Shown here: positions 1-9,776 of the stretch, one piece after another
Position numbering within the stretch: position 1 is the stretch's first letter
Layout: each line of letters starts with the position of its first letter
Source of the DNA: Sulfurovum zhangzhouensis
GTDB taxonomy: Bacteria > Campylobacterota > Campylobacteria > Campylobacterales > Sulfurovaceae
Reading direction: 5' to 3'
Length of the DNA stretch: 64,000 bases
NCBI RefSeq assembly: GCF_030347965.1
Contig: NZ_JAQIBD010000001.1
Coordinates: 682,001 to 746,000 of the forward strand
Position numbers and translations under genes: made by a program
The notes under the pieces: generated by a model
The model's database searches: none
The model's input: the letters and a program-made list of their open reading frames with translations, nothing else
What the model was told of the DNA's origin: nothing

Positions 1-1
1 C

Positions 2-1378
2 CTCACCCAGGGAGCTGCCTCTTTTGACGAGAGTTCACTCACCGGGGAGAACGAACCGGTTTATAAAGAACAAGGAGATGAGATCCTCAGTGGTTCAATC
101 TGTCTTGACTCTACACTACAGTATGAAGCCAAAAAAGATGCATCAAGCTCTCTACTGACCTCTATTGTGAATCTCCTGGAGGAATCCATCACCAAAAAAC
201 CACGGATAGAACAGCTTGCCAATACCATCTCAGGGTATTTTTCAAATGTGATCCTTATCATTGCACTACTTACTTTTGCAGGATGGTTCTTCTACTCCGG
301 AAGCTTTGAAAATGCACTGATCATAGGAATTTCTGTCATTGTCATAGCATGTCCTTGTGCTCTTGGGCTTGCTACACCTATGGCATCACTTGTCGGTATC
401 TCTATGTCAGCTAAAAGAAATATCCTTTTCAAAGAGGCAACATTTCTTGAAACAATGGCCAAAAGCAAACTGCTTGCACTTGATAAAACCGGGACTATCA
501 CAGAAGGTAAACCTTCAGTTCAAAAAGAGATGACACTTGAAGCATTTGATTATAATCTCCTCTATTCTCTTGTCAACACTTCAAACCATCCAGTTTCAAA
601 AGGGATACTTGCGCACCTTGAATCACAGCATGAAATCCTTCAAAGTTATCAACTTCAAGATATCAAAACGATACAGGCAAAGGGAGTTGAAGCAAGCTAT
701 CAAGGTCAAAAGCTCATCGGAGGGAATGCCTCCTTTATGCAATCTGCAGGCATAACTGTAGATGAGCAAAGTGAATATACACTCTTCTACTTTGCAATCG
801 ATAACAAACTTGCAGTACGCTATGAACTGAGTGATACCACAAGAGAAGGTGCTGCAGAAGCAATTGAAATGATACAAGAGATGGGGATCAGGGTTGTCAT
901 GCTTACAGGGGATAATGAACAGAGTGCCAAGAGAGTAGCAGACTCCGTAGGTATTACCGAATTCTATGCCAAACTTTTACCTGATGAAAAGGCTAAAATG
1001 ATCGACAGATTTCATGATGAAGGTGAAATTGTCGTGATGGCAGGAGATGGGATCAATGATACGATTGCACTCTCCTCTTCGGATATTGCTATTGCAATGG
1101 GAAATGGTGCTGATGTTGCTATTTCAGTGAGTGATGTGGTGTTACTGGATGAGAATCCATACAGCCTGTATGAATCCTATAAACTCTCCAGACGTACCTA
1201 TCAGGCAGTCAAAGAGAACCTGGGTTTCTCACTGTTGTATAATGTCATAGCCGTACCGCTTGCAGTCGCAGGCTTTGTCAATCCACTGGTTGCTGCACTT
1301 TCAATGAGTTTAAGTTCATTGGTCGTTGTCGGCAATTCTATGCGTATTAGAACTTTAAAATTCAAAAAGGATAAGTAA
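2..1378 (+). CDS. ccoI: Copper-translocating P-type ATPase, CcoI/CopA type (5' truncated by window edge)
   Basis: The frame is open from base 2, so the N-terminal metal-binding part lies outside the window; 458 residues remain. They begin in the actuator domain with the TGE loop (fragment residues 14-16). The CPC transmembrane metal site (about 117-119), the phosphorylated DKTGT (about 161-165), an HP motif (NHPVSKG), MLTGDN and the GDGINDT hinge follow. The last two membrane helices carry YN and MSLSS, the copper-binding residues of Cu+ ATPases. The pump moves Cu+ across the inner membrane. Because ccoS follows directly, the likely job is copper delivery to cbb3 oxidase (CcoI) rather than detoxification (CopA). 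The family is certain; the CcoI/CopA choice is inferred from context. Confidence 0.93.
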   Translation, partial: LTQGAASFDESSLTGENEPVYKEQGDEILSGSICLDSTLQYEAKKDASSSLLTSIVNLLEESITKKPRIEQLANTISGYFSNVILIIALLTFAGWFFYSGSFENALIIGISVIVIACPCALGLATPMASLVGISMSAKRNILFKEATFLETMAKSKLLALDKTGTITEGKPSVQKEMTLEAFDYNLLYSLVNTSNHPVSKGILAHLESQHEILQSYQLQDIKTIQAKGVEASYQGQKLIGGNASFMQSAGITVDEQSEYTLFYFAIDNKLAVRYELSDTTREGAAEAIEMIQEMGIRVVMLTGDNEQSAKRVADSVGITEFYAKLLPDEKAKMIDRFHDEGEIVVMAGDGINDTIALSSSDIAIAMGNGADVAISVSDVVLLDENPYSLYESYKLSRRTYQAVKENLGFSLLYNVIAVPLAVAGFVNPLVAALSMSLSSLVVVGNSMRIRTLKFKKDK

Positions 1379-1618
1379 GTGTCAGAAAATATTGTCATAT
1401 TGATGATCGGCGTCTCTACTTTGCTAGGGGCTTTAGGGCTTATCGGATTGCTATGGGGTATCAAGACCGGACAGTTTGATGATCAGTCCAAGTTTATCGA
1501 TGGTGCACGATTTGACGGAGAAGATGCACTTAGGGATGCAGCCATGATGGAAGAGAAAAAAATGAAGCATCAAGAGAAGAAAAAAAATGAAGAAAAAGCT
1601 TATATGCCACCTGATTGA
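1379..1618 (+). CDS. ccoS: cbb3-type cytochrome oxidase assembly protein CcoS
   Basis: This 79-residue protein has one N-terminal membrane helix (about residues 4-28) followed by the CcoS signature WGIKTGQFDD, then an acidic stretch and a Lys/Glu-rich tail. It starts with GTG immediately after the stop codon of the copper ATPase, so the two are co-transcribed and probably coupled. CcoS is needed for cofactor insertion (heme b and CuB) in the cbb3 oxidase subunit CcoN. The charged tail after about residue 45 is longer than in many homologues and has low complexity. Confidence 0.9.
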   Translation: MSENIVILMIGVSTLLGALGLIGLLWGIKTGQFDDQSKFIDGARFDGEDALRDAAMMEEKKMKHQEKKKNEEKAYMPPD

Positions 1619-1674
1619 TTGAATGCACTAATCGAAGGTATGGTATTATATGAATAAATATTAAAGGAGTCATT

Positions 1675-2238
1675 ATGCATCTTAAAAAAATATTACTCAG
1701 TACAATTCTAATGAGCGGTTTGCTTACAGCGCAAAACTCTGTTGCTCTAAATATCAACAACGAGGATGTTGAGTTACAAACATCAATTAATTTCAATGAT
1801 GTTATCGGATATGCCGATGGTACAACCTATACACTTGATGCGAACTATTTACACACTGATGGTGATAATCTTTTGGGTATTGGTCTCTCAGGAGAAAATC
1901 AGCTTCAAGGAGTCTATGGACTGACTGTCGGATTGGGTATCAAAACAGTGTTTGCTGATCAATTTGTAGCTGTCCCGCTTTTAGTGAGAGGGGCTTATAC
2001 TTTGCCTCTGACTGATGCAATTCCTACGACAAAAGTTGAAATGAGTTTAGCATATGCACCTTCAGTACTGAGCTTTAATGAAGCAGATGGATACTCTGAA
2101 TTTCGTACACAACTAGATATGGAAATCGTTTCAAATATCCATATCTTTACAGGGTACAGAAATATAGATACAGATTATAAAGCATCTGATCATACATTCA
2201 ATGACAGCTTTTATGGCGGATTGAAACTCAGTTTTTAA
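1675..2238 (+). CDS. Small outer-membrane beta-barrel protein, YfaZ-like
   Basis: This 187-residue protein has a Sec signal peptide (basic start, hydrophobic core, cut near residue 24 after NSVA). The rest alternates polar and aromatic/hydrophobic residues and ends in KLSF, a C-terminal aromatic typical of outer-membrane barrels. The pattern [18 protein letters not shown] and the closing [18 protein letters not shown] resemble the YfaZ family. A good ribosome site (AAAGGAG, about 1662-1668) precedes the ATG. It sits alone between the oxidase-assembly genes and galE. The function of the family is not known to me, and the YfaZ label rests on resemblance only. Confidence 0.65.
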   Translation: MHLKKILLSTILMSGLLTAQNSVALNINNEDVELQTSINFNDVIGYADGTTYTLDANYLHTDGDNLLGIGLSGENQLQGVYGLTVGLGIKTVFADQFVAVPLLVRGAYTLPLTDAIPTTKVEMSLAYAPSVLSFNEADGYSEFRTQLDMEIVSNIHIFTGYRNIDTDYKASDHTFNDSFYGGLKLSF

Positions 2239-2267
2239 ATGAAGAATTGGTAGAAAGGGGGTACTTA

Positions 2268-3281
2268 ATGGCGATTTTAATCACCGGCGGTGCAGGATAT
2301 ATCGGATCTCATACTTGTGTAGAGCTTTTAAATGCAGATTATGATGTCGTTGTGTTTGATAATCTTTCCAATGCATCCAAAGAGAGCATTACCCGTGTCG
2401 AAAAGATCACCGGTAAAGAGATCTCTTTTATCCAAGGTGATATCCGCCATAAAAAAGACCTCAGTCAAGTTTTTGATACCTACCAGATAGATGCAGTGAT
2501 TCATTTTGCCGGACTTAAAGCTGTCGGAGAGTCTGTAGAACAACCGCTTAAATATTATGACAACAATGTTCATGGAACAACAGTTTTGTGTGACGTGATG
2601 GCATCATACGGATGCAAATCGATTGTATTCAGTTCTTCAGCTACAGTCTATGGAGACCCTCATATTACACCGATCAAAGAGGATTTTCCGCTACAGGCAA
2701 CCAACCCTTATGGGAGAAGCAAACTCTTTATAGAAGAGATTCTTCGTGATCTATACACCTCAGATAACGCATGGAAAGTGATACTGCTAAGGTATTTTAA
2801 CCCCGTTGGTGCACACGAATCAGGCTTGATCGGTGAAGATCCAAACGGTATACCCAACAACCTTATGCCTTTTATCTCTCAGGTAGCCGTAGGAAAAAGA
2901 GAGTATCTCTCCGTATTTGGAGATGATTACGATACACATGATGGTACAGGTGTGAGAGACTATATTCATGTAGTTGACCTGGCAAATGGGCATCTCAAAG
3001 CCTTGGAGAAGATCGACAGTATCAGTGAAGTTCTGGCTGTGAACCTTGGTACGGGACAAGGATACTCAGTACTTGATATGGTCAAAGCGTTCGAAAGTGC
3101 ATCCGGGAAGAAAGTGCCTTACCGTATTGCACCAAGACGGAGCGGTGATATTGCAAAATGCTTTGCTGACCCAAGTTATGCAAAAGTGGTTTTAGATTGG
3201 GAAGCGACCAAAGACATTAAGGCAATGTGTACAGATAGCTGGCGATGGCAATCACAAAACCCCAACGGATATGAAGGATAA
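2268..3281 (+). CDS. galE: UDP-glucose 4-epimerase GalE
   Basis: This 337-residue short-chain dehydrogenase-type epimerase interconverts UDP-glucose and UDP-galactose in the cytoplasm. The NAD-binding GGAGYIGSH is at residues 7-15, the catalytic Ser/Thr region reads SSSATVYG and the catalytic YxxxK is in NPYGRSK. Length matches the E. coli enzyme (338). A longer reading from a TTG at 2247 exists, but the ATG at 2268 is preceded by GAAAGGGGG and places the dinucleotide fold at the usual distance from the start. It is followed after 2 nt by a phosphomannomutase gene. Together with galU downstream it supplies UDP-sugars for surface glycans. Confidence 0.96.
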   Translation: MAILITGGAGYIGSHTCVELLNADYDVVVFDNLSNASKESITRVEKITGKEISFIQGDIRHKKDLSQVFDTYQIDAVIHFAGLKAVGESVEQPLKYYDNNVHGTTVLCDVMASYGCKSIVFSSSATVYGDPHITPIKEDFPLQATNPYGRSKLFIEEILRDLYTSDNAWKVILLRYFNPVGAHESGLIGEDPNGIPNNLMPFISQVAVGKREYLSVFGDDYDTHDGTGVRDYIHVVDLANGHLKALEKIDSISEVLAVNLGTGQGYSVLDMVKAFESASGKKVPYRIAPRRSGDIAKCFADPSYAKVVLDWEATKDIKAMCTDSWRWQSQNPNGYEG

Positions 3282-3283
3282 GT

Positions 3284-4657
3284 ATGATTAAAAAATCGAT
3301 CTTTAGAGAATATGATATCAGAGGTATCTTTGAAGAGGAACTCAATGAACAAAGTGTAAAACTGATAGGTTACTACCTTGGACAAAGGATCAAAGGTGAT
3401 AAGATTGTAGCTATCGGATATGATGCTCGTTCACACTCTCCAATTCTCAGGGACTATCTTACTTCAGGACTCAATGCGGCTGGATGTAAAGTTCTGGATA
3501 TGGGAATGGTTGCCACACCTGTCAACTACTTTAGCAACTATCAAAAGATCGATGGGTTTACAACCGATGCTTCAGTAATGATCACAGGTTCACATAACCC
3601 AAGTGAATACAACGGTTTTAAAATCACGATCGATCAGGCACCTTTTTTTGGAGAGGAAATCTATGCACTTGGTGAAGAGGTGATCCTACACCAGGATCAA
3701 AAAATAGAAGGAAACACTGAGTGTGTAGAGATCGATGTGAAAACTCCGTATATCAACTACATGGTTCAAGAGTTTGCCCACCTCAAAGGCTTGGATAAAA
3801 AAATCGTTATTGATTGCGGAAATGGTGTAGCAGGCACAGTGATCACCGATATCTTTAATGCATTGGAACTCCAATACAGAGGTTTATTCTGTGAACCTGA
3901 CGGTACTTTCCCCAATCACCACCCAGACCCGTCTGTTGAAAAAAATCTCAGTGATGTTAAAAAGGCCCTTGAAAAAGAGGGAGATATCGCATTTGCATAT
4001 GACGGAGATGCAGACCGTATTGCAGTACTTACACATAAGCACAATATCAAGGGTGATCATATGGCTTTACTTTTTGCGATGCAAATGGAAAACCCGACTG
4101 TCATCGGTGAAGTAAAATGTTCCCAAGTAATGTATGATGAGCTAAAACGTCGCGGTGCCAACGCGATCATGTATAAGACAGGTCACTCCAACCTCAAGGT
4201 AAAGATGAAAGAGACAGGTGCCCATCTTGCCTGTGAAGTAAGCGGTCATATCTTCTTCAAACATCGTTACTTTGGATATGATGATGCTATCTATGCAACA
4301 CTTAGAATGCTTGAACTTATCAAAGACGGTATAGATCTGGATAAAGAGATCGATGCATTACCTGCTGTTTTCTCAACTGAAGAGATCAAAGTAGAGACAA
4401 CGGAAGAAGAGAAGTTCCTTATCATTGATAAGATCAAAGAACTTCTCATACATCCGCCAGCAGACTTTCCGGTGATGTTAAATGTCATCGATGTTGACGG
4501 TGTAAGGATCAACTTTGAACATGGATGGGGATTAGTAAGAGCCAGCAATACAACGCCTGTGCTTGTTACACGATTTGAATCGACAGATGAAGCTATGGCA
4601 AAAACTTATGAAACAAAAGTGAACGAACTGATTCAAAAGGCAAAAGACTCATTATGA
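3284..4657 (+). CDS. Phosphomannomutase/phosphoglucomutase (alpha-D-phosphohexomutase)
   Basis: This 457-residue enzyme converts hexose-6-phosphate to hexose-1-phosphate, feeding GDP-mannose and UDP-glucose synthesis. All four family loops are visible: the phosphoserine loop TGSHNP (about residue 105), the Mg2+ loop DGDADR (about 246), the sugar loop EVSGH (about 326) and the phosphate loop RASNTTP (about 423). The length suits the PMM/PGM (AlgC/ManB) class. It starts 2 nt after galE and overlaps pgi by 4 nt (ATGA). The position between galE and pgi makes dual PMM/PGM activity likely, but sequence alone does not separate mannose from glucose specificity. Confidence 0.93.
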   Translation: MIKKSIFREYDIRGIFEEELNEQSVKLIGYYLGQRIKGDKIVAIGYDARSHSPILRDYLTSGLNAAGCKVLDMGMVATPVNYFSNYQKIDGFTTDASVMITGSHNPSEYNGFKITIDQAPFFGEEIYALGEEVILHQDQKIEGNTECVEIDVKTPYINYMVQEFAHLKGLDKKIVIDCGNGVAGTVITDIFNALELQYRGLFCEPDGTFPNHHPDPSVEKNLSDVKKALEKEGDIAFAYDGDADRIAVLTHKHNIKGDHMALLFAMQMENPTVIGEVKCSQVMYDELKRRGANAIMYKTGHSNLKVKMKETGAHLACEVSGHIFFKHRYFGYDDAIYATLRMLELIKDGIDLDKEIDALPAVFSTEEIKVETTEEEKFLIIDKIKELLIHPPADFPVMLNVIDVDGVRINFEHGWGLVRASNTTPVLVTRFESTDEAMAKTYETKVNELIQKAKDSL

Positions 4658-5877
4658 AAAATAGACTCTACTTTGTATCCAATCACCCAAAAGCTCAGGC
4701 CCATGCCTTTCAGGCTATTGAAAATGAACAGGACAAGATAGGCTACTATACTCTACCCGATCAGGATATCACACCTATTTTAGAGTATGCAGACAAGATC
4801 CCACAGAGTGTTGAGAGTATCGTCATTATCGGCATAGGCGGAAGTTCATTGGGAGCCAAAGCGATCTACGAGTTTGTCAAGCCTGTCAATGATCTCAAAA
4901 GAACACTCTACCTTTTTGAAAGTACCGATCCTATCGATATCAATACCACACTCAAACAGATCGATCTGGATACAACACATTTCATTGTTATCTCTAAATC
5001 AGGAACCACAGTAGAGACATTTGCGATCTATAAATATGTGTATTCACTCCTCCCAAAAATCTCTGCGTATACTTTTATTACCGATCAGGGCTCTCCTTTG
5101 GACAAATATGCGCAGGAAGTCAATGCCAATGTACTTTATGTTCCCCAAAATGTAGGCGGACGCTTCTCTGTACTCTCATCTGTGGGACTACTGCCTTTAG
5201 TGTTATGCGGTATCGATGTTACCTCTTTGCTTGAAGGGGCGAAAAGAATTAAGGAAAGTTTTTTTGAACAGGGGTATATGCAGGAACCACTACTGAAAAA
5301 AGCGGTCTTTTATGCCAAAAATCATGCACGCTATAACATCAATTGTATCTTCGCTTACTCTGAATCACTTAAATACTTTTGTGAATGGTATGTACAACTA
5401 TGGGGTGAGAGTCTGGGAAAACATCAAAGACACTCTGCCTTTCATGTAGGACTTACCCCTATCGGTCTGATAGGCCCTAAAGATCAACACTCATTTTTGC
5501 AGCTTTTAACAGATGGAACCCGTGACAAATCTATCACTTTTATCAAGATAGAAAACTTTGAAGAAGGTATGACCATTCCGGATATCTCCCTTCCGCACCT
5601 AGAGTCTTTGGATATCCTAAATTCCATCTCATTTGATACACTGATCAATATGCAGTGTGACTCGGTCATAGAGTCCTTGGATCACGAAGGTGATATCCCG
5701 ATTGACAGCATTATGCTTCCTAAAGTAGATGCATACACTATCGGTTCTTTGATCTACTACTATGAACTCCTTACTTCACTGGTTGCAGAGCTCATGGATG
5801 TCAATGCATACGATCAACCAGGTGTTGAAAACGGTAAGGTTATCCTTAAAAAGAAACTCCAAAAAACCAAGCGCTAA
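4654..5877 (+). CDS. pgi: Glucose-6-phosphate isomerase Pgi (short epsilonproteobacterial form)
   Basis: This 407-residue isomerase interconverts glucose-6-phosphate and fructose-6-phosphate. The SIS-fold sugar-phosphate loops are IGIGGSSLGAKA (about residue 60) and SKSGTTVET (about 114). The C-terminal signature is YDQPGVENGK. It is much shorter than the roughly 550-residue E. coli enzyme, as in other Campylobacterota. The ATG overlaps the stop of the hexomutase gene by 4 nt, so translation is probably coupled. In this block it directs gluconeogenic carbon to sugar nucleotides. Confidence 0.94.
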   Translation: MKNRLYFVSNHPKAQAHAFQAIENEQDKIGYYTLPDQDITPILEYADKIPQSVESIVIIGIGGSSLGAKAIYEFVKPVNDLKRTLYLFESTDPIDINTTLKQIDLDTTHFIVISKSGTTVETFAIYKYVYSLLPKISAYTFITDQGSPLDKYAQEVNANVLYVPQNVGGRFSVLSSVGLLPLVLCGIDVTSLLEGAKRIKESFFEQGYMQEPLLKKAVFYAKNHARYNINCIFAYSESLKYFCEWYVQLWGESLGKHQRHSAFHVGLTPIGLIGPKDQHSFLQLLTDGTRDKSITFIKIENFEEGMTIPDISLPHLESLDILNSISFDTLINMQCDSVIESLDHEGDIPIDSIMLPKVDAYTIGSLIYYYELLTSLVAELMDVNAYDQPGVENGKVILKKKLQKTKR

Positions 5878-5889
5878 TGATGCTTCAGC

Positions 5890-5895
5890 TATAAT
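5890..5895 (+). promoter_or_regulatory. Probable -10 element upstream of galU
   Basis: A consensus TATAAT lies 33 nt before the ATG at 5928. Transcription would start near 5902, leaving only about 8 nt before the alternative ATG at 5910 but 26 nt before 5928. This favours the downstream start. No good -35 was found. Confidence 0.5.
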
Positions 5896-5927
5896 CTGAA
5901 CCATAATTTATGAAGAAAGTGAATACG

Positions 5928-6752
5928 ATGATCAATAAATGTCTATTTCCGGCTGCAGGGTATGGAACACGTTTTCTGCCTGCTACAAAAGCAACTCCAA
6001 AAGAGATGCTTCCCGTCCTTACAAAACCATTGATACAGTATGGTGTAGAAGAAGCTGTTGAGGCAGGTATCCATACTATGGCTATTGTTACAGGAAGAGG
6101 CAAACGTGCAATAGAAGATCACTTTGATATCTCATATGAGCTTGAACACCAAATTAAGGGAAGTTCAAAAGAATACTTGTTGAATGAAATTCGTGCGCTC
6201 ATTACTCAATGTACTTTCTCATACACAAGACAGATTGAGATGAAAGGTTTGGGACATGCTATCCTTACAGGAGAAACATTGATTGGGCATGAACCTTTTG
6301 CCGTTGTGCTTGCAGATGACCTTTGTACCAACAAAGATAAAGGTGTATTAAGCCAGATGATCGAGGTATATGAAAAATACCAATGCTCTATCGTAGCGAT
6401 CGAAGAAGTGCCAATGGACCAGACCGACAAATACGGTGTGATCGACGGACACTTGGTAGATGGAACAGAGGATACCTACAGGGTTACCGATATGGTAGAA
6501 AAACCTGATCCCAAAGATGCGCCTACCAATATGGCGATCATCGGAAGATATATTTTAACCCCGGATATTTTTGATATCCTCAGACAAACCAAACCTGGGA
6601 AAGGCGGAGAGATACAGATCACGGATGCACTTCTTGAACAGGCAAAAAACGGAAAAGTCATTGCCTTTAAATTTAAAGGAAAACGTTTTGACTGCGGCTC
6701 TGTAGACGGTTTTGTTCAGGCTACAAACTATTTTTATCAAAACATGGAGTAA
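5928..6752 (+). CDS. galU: UTP-glucose-1-phosphate uridylyltransferase GalU
   Basis: This 274-residue nucleotidyltransferase makes UDP-glucose from UTP and glucose-1-phosphate. The N-terminal nucleotide loop FPAAGYGTRFLPATKATPKE (residues 7-26), LADD metal site and VEKP motif are all present. The start was set at the second ATG. Homologues begin MIxKCLFPAAG, the upstream GAAGAAAG can serve as ribosome site, and the -10 box at 5890 leaves too little leader for the ATG at 5910. It has its own promoter although it lies only 50 nt after pgi, and it is followed after 5 nt by an acyltransferase. Confidence 0.95.
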   Translation: MINKCLFPAAGYGTRFLPATKATPKEMLPVLTKPLIQYGVEEAVEAGIHTMAIVTGRGKRAIEDHFDISYELEHQIKGSSKEYLLNEIRALITQCTFSYTRQIEMKGLGHAILTGETLIGHEPFAVVLADDLCTNKDKGVLSQMIEVYEKYQCSIVAIEEVPMDQTDKYGVIDGHLVDGTEDTYRVTDMVEKPDPKDAPTNMAIIGRYILTPDIFDILRQTKPGKGGEIQITDALLEQAKNGKVIAFKFKGKRFDCGSVDGFVQATNYFYQNME

Positions 6753-6757
6753 AGTTT

Positions 6758-7675
6758 TTGGGGATGATTGATTATTTTTATCTCTTTTTATATAAGTGCT
6801 TCACACTCTTATCTAAACTACTGCCTAAAAAAGTGATGGACTTGCTGTTACTGGGCTTAAGTAAGCTTATATATCGTCTTGATAAAAAACACCGGTCGAT
6901 CATCCAAAAAAATCTTTCCCTTGCCTTTGGAAGCACTCTTACTCAATCACAAAAAGATCAAATCGGCATTCGTACTTTTTATAATATGTTACAAACCATT
7001 ATCAGTTTTATGAAACGTTACGGCAAAACATCACATGAATTGCTTGAAAAAGTTTCCTTTCACAATGAAGCGTTTGTACAGCATGCCATCGATACCAACC
7101 AAAAAATCATTTTTATGACAGGGCATTACAGTAACTGGGAACTGCTTGCACCTGCCATCGCTGCAAAATTCAATATCACTTTGGTGGCTGTGGGACGGAA
7201 ACTTGATTCAGAAGTGATGGACAATGTCCTGATCAAAAATCGAGAACAATTCGGCGTTGAAATCCTCTATAGAAAAGGTGCAATGAAGGGTATGATCAAA
7301 GCACTAAAAAAAGGGAAGGCCGTAGGACTGCTGCTGGACCAAAACCTTGGAGAGAAACAAGGTGGCATCAAAGTAAATTTTTTTGGGAGAAGTGTCGGAC
7401 ACTCGCCTGCTGCTGCCGTTTTAGCACGTACATTGGATGCTGTAGTCATCCCCTCTTTTATCAGTACTGACGACTATGAAAACTATACCGTTACCTTTTA
7501 TGAACCTCTACCGATCATTAAAACGGAAGATAAAGAAGAGGATATACGTCTTATGACTCAAGCACAGGCAGATATCACCCAAGAAGTGATCGAAGGGAAA
7601 CCTGAAGAGTGGTTCTGGGTACATAAGCGATGGAAAACCTATTATCCTGAACTCTATAAAGAACACCTATCATGA
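6758..7675 (+). CDS. Lipid A biosynthesis (Kdo2-lipid A) acyltransferase, LpxL/HtrB family
   Basis: This 305-residue inner-membrane acyltransferase has an N-terminal hydrophobic anchor and the family H(X)4E signature in GHYSNWE (about residue 123). The downstream LLDQNLGEKQGG and FFGRSVGHSP blocks bind the acyl acceptor. It adds a secondary acyl chain to the lipid A precursor. A TTG at 6758 stands 8 nt after GGAG and is the best start; an ATG at 6764 would leave 14 nt. The stop overlaps the next gene by 4 nt. Which chain (laurate or myristate position) it adds cannot be told. Confidence 0.9.
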   Translation: MGMIDYFYLFLYKCFTLLSKLLPKKVMDLLLLGLSKLIYRLDKKHRSIIQKNLSLAFGSTLTQSQKDQIGIRTFYNMLQTIISFMKRYGKTSHELLEKVSFHNEAFVQHAIDTNQKIIFMTGHYSNWELLAPAIAAKFNITLVAVGRKLDSEVMDNVLIKNREQFGVEILYRKGAMKGMIKALKKGKAVGLLLDQNLGEKQGGIKVNFFGRSVGHSPAAAVLARTLDAVVIPSFISTDDYENYTVTFYEPLPIIKTEDKEEDIRLMTQAQADITQEVIEGKPEEWFWVHKRWKTYYPELYKEHLS

Positions 7676-8808
7676 AATTACTCTTTTTTTCTGTGACCAA
7701 ACATCAGTATCGTTACTTTGAAACTCTGAAAAAATCTTTCAACTACACATCAAAACATCTTTTTTTCCCTAGTTTTTCTTTCTCGTTAAAGGGATTTCGT
7801 TATACAAAACAACTTGTTCTGACGGATATATTTGCTATTAAATTTAAAGAAATTGACTGTAAATATACCAATCCTGTAACGAAGTTTTTTTACAAACTGT
7901 TATTAAAGTTACAGACACCTTGGATCGTTTCATCTGTTTATTCCCAACTCAAAGTATTTAAACCTGATTATCTCATTGTCTGGAACGGTAAAAAATTTCA
8001 CCAGGCTATCGCTGTTGAAATTGCCAAGAATCTTCATATTCAACCTGTTTTTTTTGAAAATGGTGTTTTGCCAAATACGACTACAATGGATTTCAAAGGG
8101 GTAAATGCAAGTAATTCCGTGCCAAGGGATATATCATTTTTTGTGCACCTTCAAGTTAAAGAAGATCAACAGCTACCTCAAACACTGCAAGTGAGAGAAT
8201 CAAAAGCTAAGAAAAAAACATTTGATACTTCGCTACCAGAAAGATATATCTTTATTCCTTTTCAAGTTGCTTACGACACACAGATCATCCAACACTCACC
8301 CTGGATAAAAGACATGTTCGAGCTTTATGATATCATCGAGTGGCTATCTACACAGATCAATATCCCTTTTGTGATAAAAGAGCATCCTTCTGACAGAGTA
8401 AGTGACTACACACCCCTGTACACCAAAGCAAATAAAAACATTATCTTCAGTAGTCAAAATACCCAGGAACTTATCGAAAATGCAGCATGTATCATAACCA
8501 TTAACTCGAGTGTAGCAATGGAGTCTTTGCTTTTTGCCAAACGTGTGATAGTTCTTGGTGAAGCCTTTTTTGCCATTAACGGTATTGTAAAAACAGCAAA
8601 ATCCAAAGAAGAAATCAAAACCTATTTAGAGACAATGGATATGTGGCTGGTCGACGGAAAATTGATCAAACGCTTTTTAACTTATCTTTACTATGACTAC
8701 CTTATCCCCGGTGATTGGAGAAATCCTTCACAAGAACATCTTGATCAAATTGATATTCGGTTAAAGAAACAATATGATGCACTACCACATAAATTTCAAC
8801 AGACATAG
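7672..8808 (+). CDS. Capsule polysaccharide biosynthesis/export-type protein (KpsS-like)
   Basis: This 378-residue protein has a Rossmann-like glycosyltransferase-B shape. The N-terminal part contains PDYLIVWNGKKFHQAIAVE and VFFENGVLP. The C-terminal half has IKEHPSDR (about residue 238) and ITINSSVAMESLLFAKRVIVLG (about 278). HPSD and the NSS-ME motif are typical of the capsule synthesis family that adds Kdo linkers (KpsS/KpsC, LipB). It overlaps the acyltransferase by 4 nt, so lipid A and glycan steps are co-transcribed. No kpsD/E/M/T exporter genes are in the window, so it may act in lipopolysaccharide core or another glycan. Family assignment is from motif memory. Confidence 0.7.
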   Translation: MKLLFFSVTKHQYRYFETLKKSFNYTSKHLFFPSFSFSLKGFRYTKQLVLTDIFAIKFKEIDCKYTNPVTKFFYKLLLKLQTPWIVSSVYSQLKVFKPDYLIVWNGKKFHQAIAVEIAKNLHIQPVFFENGVLPNTTTMDFKGVNASNSVPRDISFFVHLQVKEDQQLPQTLQVRESKAKKKTFDTSLPERYIFIPFQVAYDTQIIQHSPWIKDMFELYDIIEWLSTQINIPFVIKEHPSDRVSDYTPLYTKANKNIIFSSQNTQELIENAACIITINSSVAMESLLFAKRVIVLGEAFFAINGIVKTAKSKEEIKTYLETMDMWLVDGKLIKRFLTYLYYDYLIPGDWRNPSQEHLDQIDIRLKKQYDALPHKFQQT

Positions 8809-8857
8809 AATATTTTGTTAAAATTCAGTATAAAAAACAAGGAAAATTAATAACTTT

Positions 8858-9736
8858 ATGAAAAATCCATTTAACTATTTTACTCATAAATTTGATCCAA
8901 GCAACTTTACTCTTGTTATGACCATACTTGTCAAAAATGAAGCAGATATTATTGAGACAAATATTCGTACGCATGCAGCATTAGGTGTTGATGCTTTTGT
9001 AGTCATGGACAATGACTCTACTGATGGAACAAGAGAGATACTGGCTAAATTACAAAATGAATTTGAAATCACAATCTATGATGAAAAAGAACCATACAAT
9101 CAAAAAAAGTTTATGACCAAACTTGCTTTCAAGGCTAAAGATCTTTATAATGCAGACTGGATAATCAATAATGATGCTGATGAATTTTGGATTCCAAATG
9201 ATGGCCTGAATTTAAAAAACCATTTAAAATACAAAGGCGGCGTTTTGCGAGTTGCAAGATCCAATATGATTTTACATGAAGGCATAAAAAATTGGTGGGA
9301 AAGCAAGTATCAAGTTATCAATCAGATAAATTATCGATTTGGTGAACCGAATATCATTTTAGGTCATACAGCTAGAAAAACTATTGTCAATCCCCACGGT
9401 CTTATTAAAATAAACGCTGGGAACCATAGTGCAGAGCATATTGCTTTACTAAAGAAAAAAGAAATTAATGATATTCATGTTTACCATTATCCAATAAGAA
9501 GCTATAAGCAGTTTGAATCTACAGTACTTGTTAGAAAAAATCATCCTAAAAATAAACTGAACAACAGATTCGGAACGCATTATAGAAGATGGATACAGTT
9601 ATATGATGAAGGTAAGCTTGAGGAGGAATATAACAATTTCATATTTAAGCATGATGAAGTTTCAGTGATGAAAAAAATAAATTTATTGGGTGAAAATACA
9701 CTGCCAGCTAAAATTATTAATAGCATCATAAATTAA
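8858..9736 (+). CDS. Glycosyltransferase family 2-like protein, paralogue 1
   Basis: This 292-residue protein has a GT-A fold start: VMTILVKNEADIIETNI, then VVMDNDSTDGTREIL and the metal site NNDADEFWIP (about residue 107). This matches the Glyco_tranf_2_4 type found in surface-glycan clusters. The later block NPHGLIKINAGNHSAEH and the HYPIRSY..FE motif recur in the two neighbours. No signal peptide or membrane helix was seen. The first 170 bp are almost the same as those of the next gene. The acceptor and sugar are unknown. Confidence 0.85.
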   Translation: MKNPFNYFTHKFDPSNFTLVMTILVKNEADIIETNIRTHAALGVDAFVVMDNDSTDGTREILAKLQNEFEITIYDEKEPYNQKKFMTKLAFKAKDLYNADWIINNDADEFWIPNDGLNLKNHLKYKGGVLRVARSNMILHEGIKNWWESKYQVINQINYRFGEPNIILGHTARKTIVNPHGLIKINAGNHSAEHIALLKKKEINDIHVYHYPIRSYKQFESTVLVRKNHPKNKLNNRFGTHYRRWIQLYDEGKLEEEYNNFIFKHDEVSVMKKINLLGENTLPAKIINSIIN

Positions 9737-9776
9737 CATATAAAAAATTTTCATTCTTGGAGATATTAATATAATC